From Halothece sp964463655 (GTDB lineage: Bacteria; Cyanobacteriota; Cyanobacteriia; Cyanobacteriales; Rubidibacteraceae), in contig CAYXDG010000085.1 in NCBI GenBank assembly GCA_964463655.1, positions 1 to 13,782 on the forward strand: DNA of 13,782 nt, written 5' to 3'. Both the position numbers and the translations under genes were made by a program. Below the pieces are notes generated by a model. It worked only from the letters and a program-made list of their open reading frames with translations. It searched no databases and was not told the origin of the DNA. Positions 1 through 7,987 of this stretch are shown in pieces (position 1 is the first letter of the stretch; each line of letters starts with the position of its first letter).

Positions 1-8
1 CGTGAACA

Positions 9-54
9 AAAGCCGTCCTAGAAGGACGGGGTTTTAAACCCAATTTTTTGATAA
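9..54. repeat. 46-bp palindromic repeat, left copy, resembling an IS200/IS605 end
   Basis: The segment contains a perfect hairpin: CCGTCCT at 13-19, loop AGA, AGGACGG at 23-29. It overlaps a second palindrome at 29-41 (GGGTTT-T-AAACCC). The whole 46 bp recurs in inverted orientation at 13729-13774 with about two mismatches. Similar hairpins sit at the ends of IS200/IS605-type tnpB elements in cyanobacteria (family knowledge). No transposase or TnpB gene is visible, so this could be an element end whose body lies outside the window, or a short stand-alone repeat. Similarity between the copies stops sharply at base 9 on the outer side and about base 54 on the inner side. Confidence 0.75.
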
Positions 55-66
55 AAATAAATAAAC

Positions 67-3000
67 ATGATTCCACAGCAACTGACTCTCTCCAACTTCC
101 TCAGTTACCAACAAGCTAATCTAGATTTTACTGGACTCCATACTGCCTGTATTTGCGGTGCGAATGGCGCGGGAAAATCTTCTCTCCTCGAAGCGATTAC
201 ATGGGCATTATGGGGTAAAACTCGCACTACTTCCGATGAAGATATTATTAATACAACAGCCAAAGAAGCAAAAGTTGATTTTCGGTTTGAATATAATGGC
301 GATATTTATCGGGTTTTGCGTAGCAAACAACGGGGACAAAGTGCGTCTTTAGAGTTACAAGTTCAAAACCATAATCATCAGTTTCAATCGTTAACCGCAA
401 AAGGGGTCAAAGCAACTCAAAAGAAAATTAATGACTTACTAAAATTAGACTACGAAACCTTTATTAACTCTGCTTATCTACGTCAAGGACGAGCAGATGA
501 GTTTATGCTGCGTTCTCCGAGTCAACGGAAAGAAGTGTTAGCAGAATTGCTCAAACTTGACCAATATCAAGCCTTATCTGAAAACGCAAAAGATGCTTTT
601 CGGACTTTCAAAGGGCAAGCTGATCACTTAGAACAAAGTATAGCACCCAAGGAAAAAGAATTACAAGAAGAGAAAACGATTCAGGAAAGTCTAGCAACGG
701 TCAAGGAAAATTATAATCAGTTACAAAAAGCTCAAGCAACTGACCAAACTCAACTCCAAAAATTGCAAACTTTAGACTATCAAAGACAAACTAAACAAGA
801 GCAAATTAATTGGTATCATCAACAGTGTAATGCGATCGCGCAAGACTGCGAAAGTTTCAACAAGCAAAAAGCTAAAATTGAACAAAGTCTCTCTCAACTG
901 AATCAACTTTTAAACCAAGAAAAAACCATTAATCAAAGTTATCAGCAGTATCTAGATTTACAAAAAGAGCAAGACATTCTTTCCCAGAAGTTTCAAACTT
1001 ATCAAGACTTAAACCAACAACAGCAACAGCTAAAACAGCAGCATCAAGAAACCATTAATAATCTGAGACTGCAACAACAGCGCCTTGAAACAGAGTTAGA
1101 AAACTTAAGTACCCAGAAAGAAGGCTATCAGAAAACTTTAGCGCAAGTAGCAGACATTAATCAAGCGATTAATAAACTCAATGAAGCTCGTAAACGTCTC
1201 AAGGAATTAGATCAGTTACAACAGGAAGTTTCTCCTTTAATGAAACGCTGTCAAACGCTAGAAGTAGAAATTAGAAGCGAAGCAGCCAGACGAGAAGCTC
1301 GTTTACAACAAATTGAAATCAATCAAGAGGAATTAAAACAAGAATTAGAACTGTTTCCTGTGCGAAAAGCTGAGTATGATCAGATTCAGCAAAAGTTAGA
1401 AGACTTGAAGAAAAAGCAGAACTATTTTCAACGCATTCAAGAAAAACAACAGCAACAGCGATCGCTTCAAGAAAGACTCCAACAAGCGGAAAAAACATAC
1501 CAGAAACAGTTAGAAGAATTAGGGAAAAAGTTAGAACTCTTACAGAATCCGATCGCGAACTGTCCCTTATGTGAACGTCCCTTAGATGCGGAGCATAAGC
1601 AGCGAGTGACAGATAAAACTAATCAGGAATATCAGTCAATTCAAATGGAAAAAGCGAGCATCTGGGAAGACTTAGCAAAATCCAAACGAGAGTTAGATAA
1701 CTATACCCAACAGTACGAAGAAATCAGTCAAGAATTAGCTGAATATGAGGCGCTTGTTTCCAAAAGCGGACAACTGGAATCCTATTTTGATGAAACTTGT
1801 GATATCCATGAAAAAATCTCAAATCTGAATCGAGAAAAACGGGAGATACAGGAGGCTTTAGAAAACCAAACTTATGCTCAAGACTATCAGACCGAATTAC
1901 AGAATTTACAACAACGACTCGCTGAGATCAATTATGATGAAAAGACTCACGCGATCGTGCGGGAAAAAGTGGATAGTCTGCGCTATGCTGACCGTAAAGC
2001 AGAACAACTAGAAGAGGCGAAAAAAGAAACAAAACGCATTGAAGAACGTCAACCAACCTTAGAAAAAAAACGACAAGAAATTGAGCATCAAATCACAGAA
2101 AAAGAAGCAAAGTTTCAGGAAAAGTTAGAAACAATTCATCAAGAAATGACCACTCTTGGTTATTCGCGATCGCGCTATAATGAAGTCAATAACGCAGTTA
2201 AAGAAGCACAAAAAAGCCAACTTCAATATCAAAACTTACAACAAGCCAAGCAAGACTTACCCAAAAAACAACAAGACTTAACAGAATTAAATGAACGCCT
2301 AGAAAAGCGAGAACAGGAAAAAAAAGACTGTCAGCAACAACTAGCTACTCTAAATCAAGAATTAGAAAAGATTACTGATGTTCGCCAAGATATCCAAAAA
2401 TTAGAACAGAAAGTTCAAGCACAACGCCAAAAACTCGATACCCTCTTATCTGAAAAGGGAAAACTCGAACAAAAACTAGAATATTTCAAAGAAGAAGGAG
2501 TTAAACTTCAAAACGCCAAAGAAGAACTAAAAAAACTTAAACGCAAACAAACCATCTATCAAGAACTCTCTCAGGCTTTTGGAAAAAATGGGATTCAAGC
2601 GTTAATGATTGAAAATGTTTTGCCCCAACTAGAAGCACAAACCAATCGGATTTTAACTCGCTTGACAGGGAATCAACTTCATGTCCAATTCTTAACTCAA
2701 AAGGCTGGAAAATCGCGATCGAAAAAGCAAGCAAAACTCATTGATACCCTTGACATTATTATCGCCGATACCCAAGGAACGCGATCCTATGAAACCTATT
2801 CTGGTGGGGAAGGGTTTCGGATTAATTTCGCCATTCGCTTAGCCCTCGCTAAATTGTTAGCACAACGAGCAGGAACTGCTCTACAATTATTGATTGTGGA
2901 TGAAGGCTTTGGGACGCAGGATAGTGAAGGCTGTGAACGTCTTATTGGTGCAATTAACGCGATCGCGTCCGACTTTTCCTGCATTCTAGCAGTTACCCAT

Positions 3001-3084
3001 ATGCCCCAGTTTAAGGCAGCCTTTCAGCACCACATTGAAGTGACTAAAACCGCAGAAGGATCGCAATTGACAGTTGTTTCCTAA
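67..3084 (+). CDS. sbcC: SbcC, Rad50-like ATPase subunit of the SbcCD exonuclease
   Basis: Predicted ATPase of the SbcCD (Mre11-Rad50 type) nuclease, which processes DNA ends and hairpins in the cytoplasm. The 1005-residue length fits the family (E. coli about 1048). Walker A GANGAGKS lies at residues 31-38. Two very long Gln/Glu/Lys-rich coiled coils (roughly 170-490 and 510-830) flank a zinc-hook CPLC (Cys499, Cys502). The C-terminal lobe has the ABC signature SGGE (912-915), Walker B ending in Asp945-Glu946, and the switch His978. All key residues are present, so the protein looks functional. The start is fixed by the typical opening MIPQQLTLSNF a few residues before the first strand; no Shine-Dalgarno is visible. 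The partner nuclease sbcD is not in the window, which is common in cyanobacteria. The start codon lies only 12 bp inside the left repeat, so the promoter must be in or beyond that repeat. Confidence 0.95.
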   Translation: MIPQQLTLSNFLSYQQANLDFTGLHTACICGANGAGKSSLLEAITWALWGKTRTTSDEDIINTTAKEAKVDFRFEYNGDIYRVLRSKQRGQSASLELQVQNHNHQFQSLTAKGVKATQKKINDLLKLDYETFINSAYLRQGRADEFMLRSPSQRKEVLAELLKLDQYQALSENAKDAFRTFKGQADHLEQSIAPKEKELQEEKTIQESLATVKENYNQLQKAQATDQTQLQKLQTLDYQRQTKQEQINWYHQQCNAIAQDCESFNKQKAKIEQSLSQLNQLLNQEKTINQSYQQYLDLQKEQDILSQKFQTYQDLNQQQQQLKQQHQETINNLRLQQQRLETELENLSTQKEGYQKTLAQVADINQAINKLNEARKRLKELDQLQQEVSPLMKRCQTLEVEIRSEAARREARLQQIEINQEELKQELELFPVRKAEYDQIQQKLEDLKKKQNYFQRIQEKQQQQRSLQERLQQAEKTYQKQLEELGKKLELLQNPIANCPLCERPLDAEHKQRVTDKTNQEYQSIQMEKASIWEDLAKSKRELDNYTQQYEEISQELAEYEALVSKSGQLESYFDETCDIHEKISNLNREKREIQEALENQTYAQDYQTELQNLQQRLAEINYDEKTHAIVREKVDSLRYADRKAEQLEEAKKETKRIEERQPTLEKKRQEIEHQITEKEAKFQEKLETIHQEMTTLGYSRSRYNEVNNAVKEAQKSQLQYQNLQQAKQDLPKKQQDLTELNERLEKREQEKKDCQQQLATLNQELEKITDVRQDIQKLEQKVQAQRQKLDTLLSEKGKLEQKLEYFKEEGVKLQNAKEELKKLKRKQTIYQELSQAFGKNGIQALMIENVLPQLEAQTNRILTRLTGNQLHVQFLTQKAGKSRSKKQAKLIDTLDIIIADTQGTRSYETYSGGEGFRINFAIRLALAKLLAQRAGTALQLLIVDEGFGTQDSEGCERLIGAINAIASDFSCILAVTHMPQFKAAFQHHIEVTKTAEGSQLTVVS

Positions 3085-3095
3085 TTAGTGTGGTG

Positions 3096-3130
3096 AAGTA
3101 GGGGAAACCCGAATGGAGAAAGTAGGGGAA
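3096..3130. repeat. Pair of 11-bp direct repeats upstream of htpG
   Basis: AAGTAGGGGAA occurs at 3096-3106 and again at 3120-3130, a 24-bp period, in the 120-bp gap between sbcC and htpG. Spacing near two helical turns and the position 75-109 bp before the htpG start would suit a regulator site, but this is inference. No CIRCE element (TTAGCACTC...GAGTGCTAA) is present. Confidence 0.4.
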
Positions 3131-3204
3131 TTTGGGATTTCAAAATTTGGCGCGATCGCGCACAATTTCTAAAGGACACAAAAGATTAGAAAGAGAGAAT
3201 TACT

Positions 3205-5175
3205 ATGACAGTTTTAGAGCAAGGAAAAATTACAATCCACAGTGAAAATATTTTCCCAATTATTAAAAAATCCCTCTACACTAACCATGAAATCTTTTTG
3301 CGAGAATTGATTTCCAACTCAGTAGATGCGATTAGCAAATTGAAAATGGCCTCCCTGTCTGGAGAGTTAAAAGGAGAGGTAGGAGAACCTGAAATTAAAA
3401 TTTATCTCGACCAAGGGAAAAAACAAATCTCCGTTTCTGATAATGGCATTGGAATGACCGCAGACGAAATTAAAAAATATATCAACCAAGTGGCGTTTTC
3501 CAGTGCGGAAGAATTTATTCAGAAATATCAAAACAGTGATCATCAATTAATCGGTCATTTTGGACTGGGATTTTATTCCTGTTTCATGGTAGCAGAAAAA
3601 GTAGAAATTGATACCCTATCCTATCAAGACGGAGCAAAACCTGTTCATTGGAGTTGTGATGGTTCTCCCCAATTCACATTAGAAGAATCTGATCGCAGCA
3701 CTCGCGGAACAACCATTACTATTACCCTTCTAGACGAAGAAAAAGAATATACAGACCAACAACGGATTCGTCAACTGGTTAAAAACTATTGCGATTTTAT
3801 GCCCGTTGCCATTAAATTAGAAGGGGAAACAATCAACCGCCAACGGGCAATTTGGAAAGAATCACCACGGGATTTAACTGACGAAGATTATCTCGAATTT
3901 TATCGCTATTTATATCCTTATCAAGAAGACCCCTTACTCTGGGTTCACCTCAACACTGATTATCCGTTTCTCCTCAGTGGAATCCTTTATTTCCCCAAAT
4001 TAAAACCCGATGTCGATGTTAGTCGTGGACATATTAAACTCTTCTGTAACCAAGTCTTTGTTAGCGACAACTGCGAGGAAATTATCCCTGAGTTCTTACT
4101 TCCCTTACGCGGAGTCATTGACAGTCCAGATATTCCCTTAAACGTCTCTCGCAGCGCCTTAACGGCTAACCGAACTGTGCGCCGAATTGCAGATTATATT
4201 GCAAAAAAAATCGGCGATCGCCTCAAATCTCTTTATGAAGAGAATTCTAAAAAATATATCAGCAATTGGCAAGACTTAGGGACATTTGTTAAGTATGGAT
4301 CGCTGCGAGATGAGAAATTCAAAAAACAAGTAGAAGACATTATTATCTTCCGCACTACCGCAGATTTAGGGGGAAATACGCCACAAGTTGAAGTGCAAAA
4401 AGAAGGGGAAGATGAGTGGGAAGAGACCACCCCAACCCAACAAGCAACCGATGACCAAGGCCATTATTACACAACCTTAAAAGATTACCTCGATCGCAAT
4501 CAAGAGAAACACGAAAATCGTGTCTTCTACTGTACTGACCCCTCAACTCAAAGCACCTATGTCGAACTTTACAAAAAACAAGGCTTAGAAGTCTTATTTC
4601 TAGATTCTTTCATCGACAATAACTACTTCATTCCCTTCCTCGAACAAGAATATTCTAATCTGCAATTTACTCGTGTTGATGCGGAATTAGACGAAACATT
4701 ACTAGAAAAAGATCAGGCCGGAGAAATCGTCGATCCGCAAACCAATAAAACCCGTAATGAAGTGGTTAAAGAGTTATTTAAAAGCGCGATCGATAACCCA
4801 AATATTAACATTAAAACCCAAGCCATTAAAGCAGACGATCCACAAAATTCTCCCCCAGCAATGGTACTTTTACCAGAAGCCATGCGTCGGATGCAGGAAA
4901 TGACAGCATTGATGCAACAGCAGTCAATGAAATTTCCTGAACAGCACGTTTTAATGGTTAATACTGCCCATCCTTTGATTCAAAATATTGTTAAACTCAG
5001 CCAAAGCGGAATTATTCAAAGCAGTAGCGGAGAATCTTCTTCTAATGAGTTAGCTAAAATGATGTGTCGCCATGTTTATGACCTTGCTTTGATGGCGCAA
5101 AAAGCCTTTGATGCAGAAGGAATGCAAGAATTTATCGAACGGTCTAACCAAGTGTTAACTCGTTTAACCAAGTAA
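3205..5175 (+). CDS. htpG: HtpG, Hsp90-family ATP-dependent chaperone
   Basis: Cytosolic Hsp90 homologue that remodels client proteins using ATP. At 656 residues it matches cyanobacterial HtpG (E. coli about 624). The N-terminal GHKL ATPase is intact: FLRELISNS (31-39) carries the catalytic Glu34 and Asn38, DNGIGM lies at 79-84, and the glycine-rich lid GHFGLGFYS at 117-125. The middle domain has the gamma-phosphate-contacting Arg316 in LNVSR, and the C-terminal dimerisation region ends with a typical helical stretch. The charged linker is short, as in bacterial forms. In cyanobacteria HtpG is a heat and light stress protein reported to interact with phycobilisome linker and tetrapyrrole enzymes (general knowledge, not visible here). 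The start MTVLEQGKI is standard; AGAGAG about 7 nt upstream is a weak ribosome site. A strong terminator follows, so it is probably a single transcription unit. Confidence 0.97.
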   Translation: MTVLEQGKITIHSENIFPIIKKSLYTNHEIFLRELISNSVDAISKLKMASLSGELKGEVGEPEIKIYLDQGKKQISVSDNGIGMTADEIKKYINQVAFSSAEEFIQKYQNSDHQLIGHFGLGFYSCFMVAEKVEIDTLSYQDGAKPVHWSCDGSPQFTLEESDRSTRGTTITITLLDEEKEYTDQQRIRQLVKNYCDFMPVAIKLEGETINRQRAIWKESPRDLTDEDYLEFYRYLYPYQEDPLLWVHLNTDYPFLLSGILYFPKLKPDVDVSRGHIKLFCNQVFVSDNCEEIIPEFLLPLRGVIDSPDIPLNVSRSALTANRTVRRIADYIAKKIGDRLKSLYEENSKKYISNWQDLGTFVKYGSLRDEKFKKQVEDIIIFRTTADLGGNTPQVEVQKEGEDEWEETTPTQQATDDQGHYYTTLKDYLDRNQEKHENRVFYCTDPSTQSTYVELYKKQGLEVLFLDSFIDNNYFIPFLEQEYSNLQFTRVDAELDETLLEKDQAGEIVDPQTNKTRNEVVKELFKSAIDNPNINIKTQAIKADDPQNSPPAMVLLPEAMRRMQEMTALMQQQSMKFPEQHVLMVNTAHPLIQNIVKLSQSGIIQSSSGESSSNELAKMMCRHVYDLALMAQKAFDAEGMQEFIERSNQVLTRLTK

Positions 5176-5192
5176 CAATTAATTAAATCTTC

Positions 5193-5227
5193 AGTCGGGT
5201 GGGAACTAGCCATCCGACTATTTTTTG
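5193..5227 (+). terminator. Intrinsic terminator of htpG
   Basis: A 10-bp stem (AGTCGGGTGG at 5193-5202 with CCATCCGACT at 5210-5219, one G-U pair) closes a 7-nt loop and is followed after one A by six T's (5221-5227). It starts 18 bp after the htpG stop codon. Confidence 0.9.
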
Positions 5228-5350
5228 ATCACACTAAGCCAATCGAAATTATATCCAAAAAAGACAACCGATCACCGATCGCAGTTCAAATAAATCACGA
5301 TCGCACCACCGTACCAACTTTCTCAAGCTAGAATGTAACAAAATGCAAAG

Positions 5351-5356
5351 TATAAT
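5351..5356 (+). promoter_or_regulatory. Probable -10 box of the crtP-crtB promoter
   Basis: A perfect TATAAT lies 34 bp before the crtP start codon. No good TTGACA-like -35 is seen 16-18 bp upstream, so the promoter may need an activator or be of the -10-dominant kind. A start site near 5363 would give a leader of roughly 28 nt. Confidence 0.55.
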
Positions 5357-5390
5357 GAGAACTGACGTTTAACTCTAGTAAAGAACTTTT

Positions 5391-6818
5391 ATGCGGGTAA
5401 TAATTGCAGGAGCAGGATTAGCAGGACTTTCTTGTGCTAAATACTTGGTCGATGCGGGACATACGCCCATCGTCCTCGAACGTCGCGATGTCCTAGGTGG
5501 AAAAGTCGCAGCATGGCAAGATGAAGACGGCGACTGGTACGAAACTGGCTTACATATCTTTTTCGGGGCATATCCCAATATGTTACAGCTTTTCAAAGAG
5601 TTGGACATTGAAGACCGCTTACAGTGGAAAGAACACACCATGATCTTCAATCGTCCAGAAAAGCCAGGGACTTATTCACGCTTCGATTTTCCTAACCTTC
5701 CCGCACCCATTAACGGGGTGATTGCTATCCTCAGAAATAATGATATGCTCTCATGGCCAGAGAAAATCCGTTTCGGGATTGGCTTACTCCCTGCGATGAT
5801 TCGGGGACAAGGCTATGTCGAAGCAATGGACCGCTACACTTGGTCGCAGTGGATGGAACGCCAGAATATGCCCAAACGGGTGGAAAAAGAAGTGTTTATC
5901 GCTATGTCTAAGGCGTTAAACTTTATTAATCCCAATGAAATCTCAGCGACAATTCTTCTGACGGCCTTAAATCGCTTTTTACAAGAAAAAACTGGATCGA
6001 AAATGGCGTTCTTAGATGGATCGCCCACCGAAAGATTATGTCAGCCAATGGTTGATTATATTACCGAACGCGGGGGAGAAGTTCGCTTAAACGCGCCCTT
6101 GAAAGAGATTTTACTCAATGAGGATCACACGGTACAGGGATATCTGGTTCGTGGCTTAAATGGCGCAGAGGATGAAGTCTTAACCGCCGATGCGTATGTG
6201 TCTGCAATGCCCGTTGATCCCTTGAAGCTGATGTTCCCCCAACCTTGGCAAGAAATGGACTTCTTCAAGCAGTTAGAGGGCTTAGAAGGCGTTCCTGTGA
6301 TTAACCTCCATTTGTGGTTCGATCGCAAACTGACCGATATTGACCATCTGCTGTTCTCGCGGTCTGATTTGTTAAGTGTGTATGCTGATATGAGCAACAC
6401 CTGTCGTGGTTATGAAGACCCCAATAAATCTATGTTAGAGTTAGTCCTTGCTCCTGCAAAAGACTGGATCGCCCGATCGGATGAGGAGATTATTGACGCG
6501 ACCCTGAAGGAGTTAAAACAACTCTTCCCCCAACATTTTACAGGAGATAATCCAGCTAAACTATTAAAATCTCATGTGGTCAAAACCCCGCGATCAGTGT
6601 ATAAAGCTACATCGGGAAGACAAGCTCATCGTCCTTCTCAAAAGACTCCCATCAACAATTTCTATTTGACTGGAGACTACACCATGCAGAAATATCTCGC
6701 TAGCATGGAAGGGGCAGTTTTATCTGGAAAATTAACTGCTCAAGAGATTGCTCAATCAGAAACTTCTGTATCTTCTACAGAAAAAACGGAGAAAACACCT
6801 GTTTCTGTGGCAAAATAA
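5391..6818 (+). CDS. crtP: Phytoene desaturase, plant/cyanobacterial type (Pds)
   Basis: Membrane-associated FAD enzyme that desaturates 15-cis-phytoene through phytofluene to zeta-carotene, passing electrons to plastoquinone. It is the poly-cis-pathway enzyme, not bacterial CrtI. The 475 residues match cyanobacterial Pds. The FAD-binding Rossmann motif GAGLAG is at 7-12, Glu30 ends the second strand, and LGGKVAAW (35-42) follows. The C-terminal flavin motif YLTGDYTMQ is followed by the helix LASMEGAVLSG. Arg195 (in ALNRFL), Leu320, Val403 and Leu436 occupy the positions at which norflurazon-resistance changes are known in Synechococcus Pds (from memory); all four are wild type. The start follows a TATAAT promoter with a short leader and no Shine-Dalgarno. 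crtB follows after 75 bp on the same strand, the conserved cyanobacterial pds-crtB operon. The last 25 residues are Ser/Thr/Glu-rich and probably disordered. Confidence 0.96.
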   Translation: MRVIIAGAGLAGLSCAKYLVDAGHTPIVLERRDVLGGKVAAWQDEDGDWYETGLHIFFGAYPNMLQLFKELDIEDRLQWKEHTMIFNRPEKPGTYSRFDFPNLPAPINGVIAILRNNDMLSWPEKIRFGIGLLPAMIRGQGYVEAMDRYTWSQWMERQNMPKRVEKEVFIAMSKALNFINPNEISATILLTALNRFLQEKTGSKMAFLDGSPTERLCQPMVDYITERGGEVRLNAPLKEILLNEDHTVQGYLVRGLNGAEDEVLTADAYVSAMPVDPLKLMFPQPWQEMDFFKQLEGLEGVPVINLHLWFDRKLTDIDHLLFSRSDLLSVYADMSNTCRGYEDPNKSMLELVLAPAKDWIARSDEEIIDATLKELKQLFPQHFTGDNPAKLLKSHVVKTPRSVYKATSGRQAHRPSQKTPINNFYLTGDYTMQKYLASMEGAVLSGKLTAQEIAQSETSVSSTEKTEKTPVSVAK

Positions 6819-6893
6819 TCTCACCTGTTCTTATGTACCGATTAATGGGACAATTTTTTTGTCAAGCAAGTGAACCCTATTAGCCTGCGGTGA

Positions 6894-7823
6894 ATGCTGC
6901 AACTGCCAAACCCTGAACAGACTTGTTCTTACCCCTCCGTTGAATCCGCCTATGAGTTCTGCCGTCAAGTGACCGCAGAATACTCAAAAACCTTCTATCT
7001 CGGCACTCTCCTGATGCCCAAGGAGAAACGCCAAGCGATCTGGGCAATCTATGTCTGGTGTCGGCGTACTGACCAACTGGTGGATGGTCCCGAAGCCGAG
7101 TTTACCACCCTCGACACCCTCGATCGCTGGGAAAAAAACCTCGAATCAATCTTCGCAAGCTATCCCATCGAACACCCTGATGTTGCCTTAGTGGATACCT
7201 TGAAACGCTTTCCTCTGGATATTCAGCCGTTTCGAGATATGATCGCAGGGCAACAGATGGATTTAAAACGCGATCGCTATGAAACCTTTGATGACCTTTA
7301 TCTCTACTGTTATCGTGTTGCGGGAACAGTGGGATTGATGTCAAATGCTGTCTTAGGGGTAGAACCCAATGTGGGAACTTCTCCGTGGCGAAAAGAGGAA
7401 AAAAATCATATCCCCACTGAGGAAGCGATCGCGCTCGGGATTGCAAATCAACTCACGAATATTTTGCGAGATGTGGGGGAGGATGCTGAACGCGGGCGCA
7501 TTTATCTCCCTCTAGAAGATTTAAGGCGCTTTAACTATCGCGAAGAAGACTTGTTTAACGGTGTCATCAATGAAAACTGGCGACAGTTGATGCGGTTTGA
7601 AATTGAACGCGCACAAGGCTTTTATGCCCAAGCAGAACGGGGAATTCGTAATCTCAGCCGAGATTCAAGGTGGCCTGTTTGGACGGCGTTAATGCTTTAT
7701 CAAGGCATTCTGGACGTAATTGAACGCAACCAGTATGATGTATTTAACCAACGGGCTTATGTTCCCAAAACAGAGAAGTTTTTATATCTCCCGATCGCTT
7801 GGTTGCGGGCGCAAACCCTTTAG
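6894..7823 (+). CDS. crtB: Phytoene synthase
   Basis: Condenses two geranylgeranyl diphosphates into 15-cis-phytoene, the first committed step of carotenoid synthesis; its product is the substrate of the preceding CrtP. 309 residues, the usual cyanobacterial length. Both Mg-diphosphate-binding Asp-rich motifs of the squalene/phytoene synthase fold are present: DQLVD (60-64) after WCRR, and DVGED (193-197) within the signature NILRDVGEDAERGRIYLP. The start is well fixed because an in-frame TGA sits directly before the ATG at 6894. No clear Shine-Dalgarno is seen. The 75-bp gap to crtP has no terminator (a GACAA/TTGTC hairpin at 6849-6863 has its T-run in the loop), so co-transcription is likely. 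Confidence 0.96.
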   Translation: MLQLPNPEQTCSYPSVESAYEFCRQVTAEYSKTFYLGTLLMPKEKRQAIWAIYVWCRRTDQLVDGPEAEFTTLDTLDRWEKNLESIFASYPIEHPDVALVDTLKRFPLDIQPFRDMIAGQQMDLKRDRYETFDDLYLYCYRVAGTVGLMSNAVLGVEPNVGTSPWRKEEKNHIPTEEAIALGIANQLTNILRDVGEDAERGRIYLPLEDLRRFNYREEDLFNGVINENWRQLMRFEIERAQGFYAQAERGIRNLSRDSRWPVWTALMLYQGILDVIERNQYDVFNQRAYVPKTEKFLYLPIAWLRAQTL

Positions 7824-7825
7824 AA

Positions 7826-7853
7826 TAATTGATAATTGATAATTGATAATTGG
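7826..7853. repeat. Heptamer tandem array (TAATTGA)4
   Basis: Four exact-length 7-bp units, three TAATTGA and one final TAATTGG, begin 3 bp after the crtB stop codon. Such AT-rich short arrays are common between cyanobacterial genes. Confidence 0.85.
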
Positions 7854-7930
7854 TTCATGGTGCTTCGCGCGTTGCTCCCCCCTACATGGTTCGCGTGTTA
7901 ACGACCACAAGTTGTATCCCGAAGAACGAT

Positions 7931-7958
7931 CCCCCCTAGCCTCCCTTAATAAGGGGGG
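7931..7958. repeat. Hairpin repeat of the CCCCCCTAGC...AAGGGGGG type
   Basis: CCCCCCTAGC precedes a hairpin whose arms are 7940-7947 (CCTCCCTT) and 7951-7958 (AAGGGGGG), loop AAT, with one T-G pair. This C-rich/G-rich hairpin resembles a dispersed intergenic repeat found in many cyanobacteria (family knowledge from memory). No T-tract follows, so I do not call it a terminator. Confidence 0.55.
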
Positions 7959-7979
7959 AACAAATAACAAATAACAAAA
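7959..7979. repeat. Heptamer tandem array (AACAAAT)3
   Basis: Two AACAAAT units and a third AACAAAA abut the right side of the hairpin repeat, ending 8 bp before the next gene. With the array at 7826-7853, it brackets about 105 bp of otherwise unrecognised DNA. Confidence 0.75.
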
Positions 7980-7987
7980 TTGGAACG

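Noticed and set aside
3085..3204. CIRCE/HrcA operator upstream of htpG
   Set aside because: Neither half of TTAGCACTC-N9-GAGTGCTAA is present.
6870..6893. A GTG-started 7-codon frame ending TGA directly before the crtB ATG, as a leader peptide
   Set aside because: Too short to support, no ribosome site, and no sign of attenuation structures.
7102..7446. Open frame of 114 codons antisense to crtB
   Set aside because: crtB is unmistakable in this stretch, and the antisense reading has no family features.
7826..7979. CRISPR array in the crtB downstream gap
   Set aside because: The repeats are 7 bp and directly adjacent with no spacers, and no cas gene is nearby.
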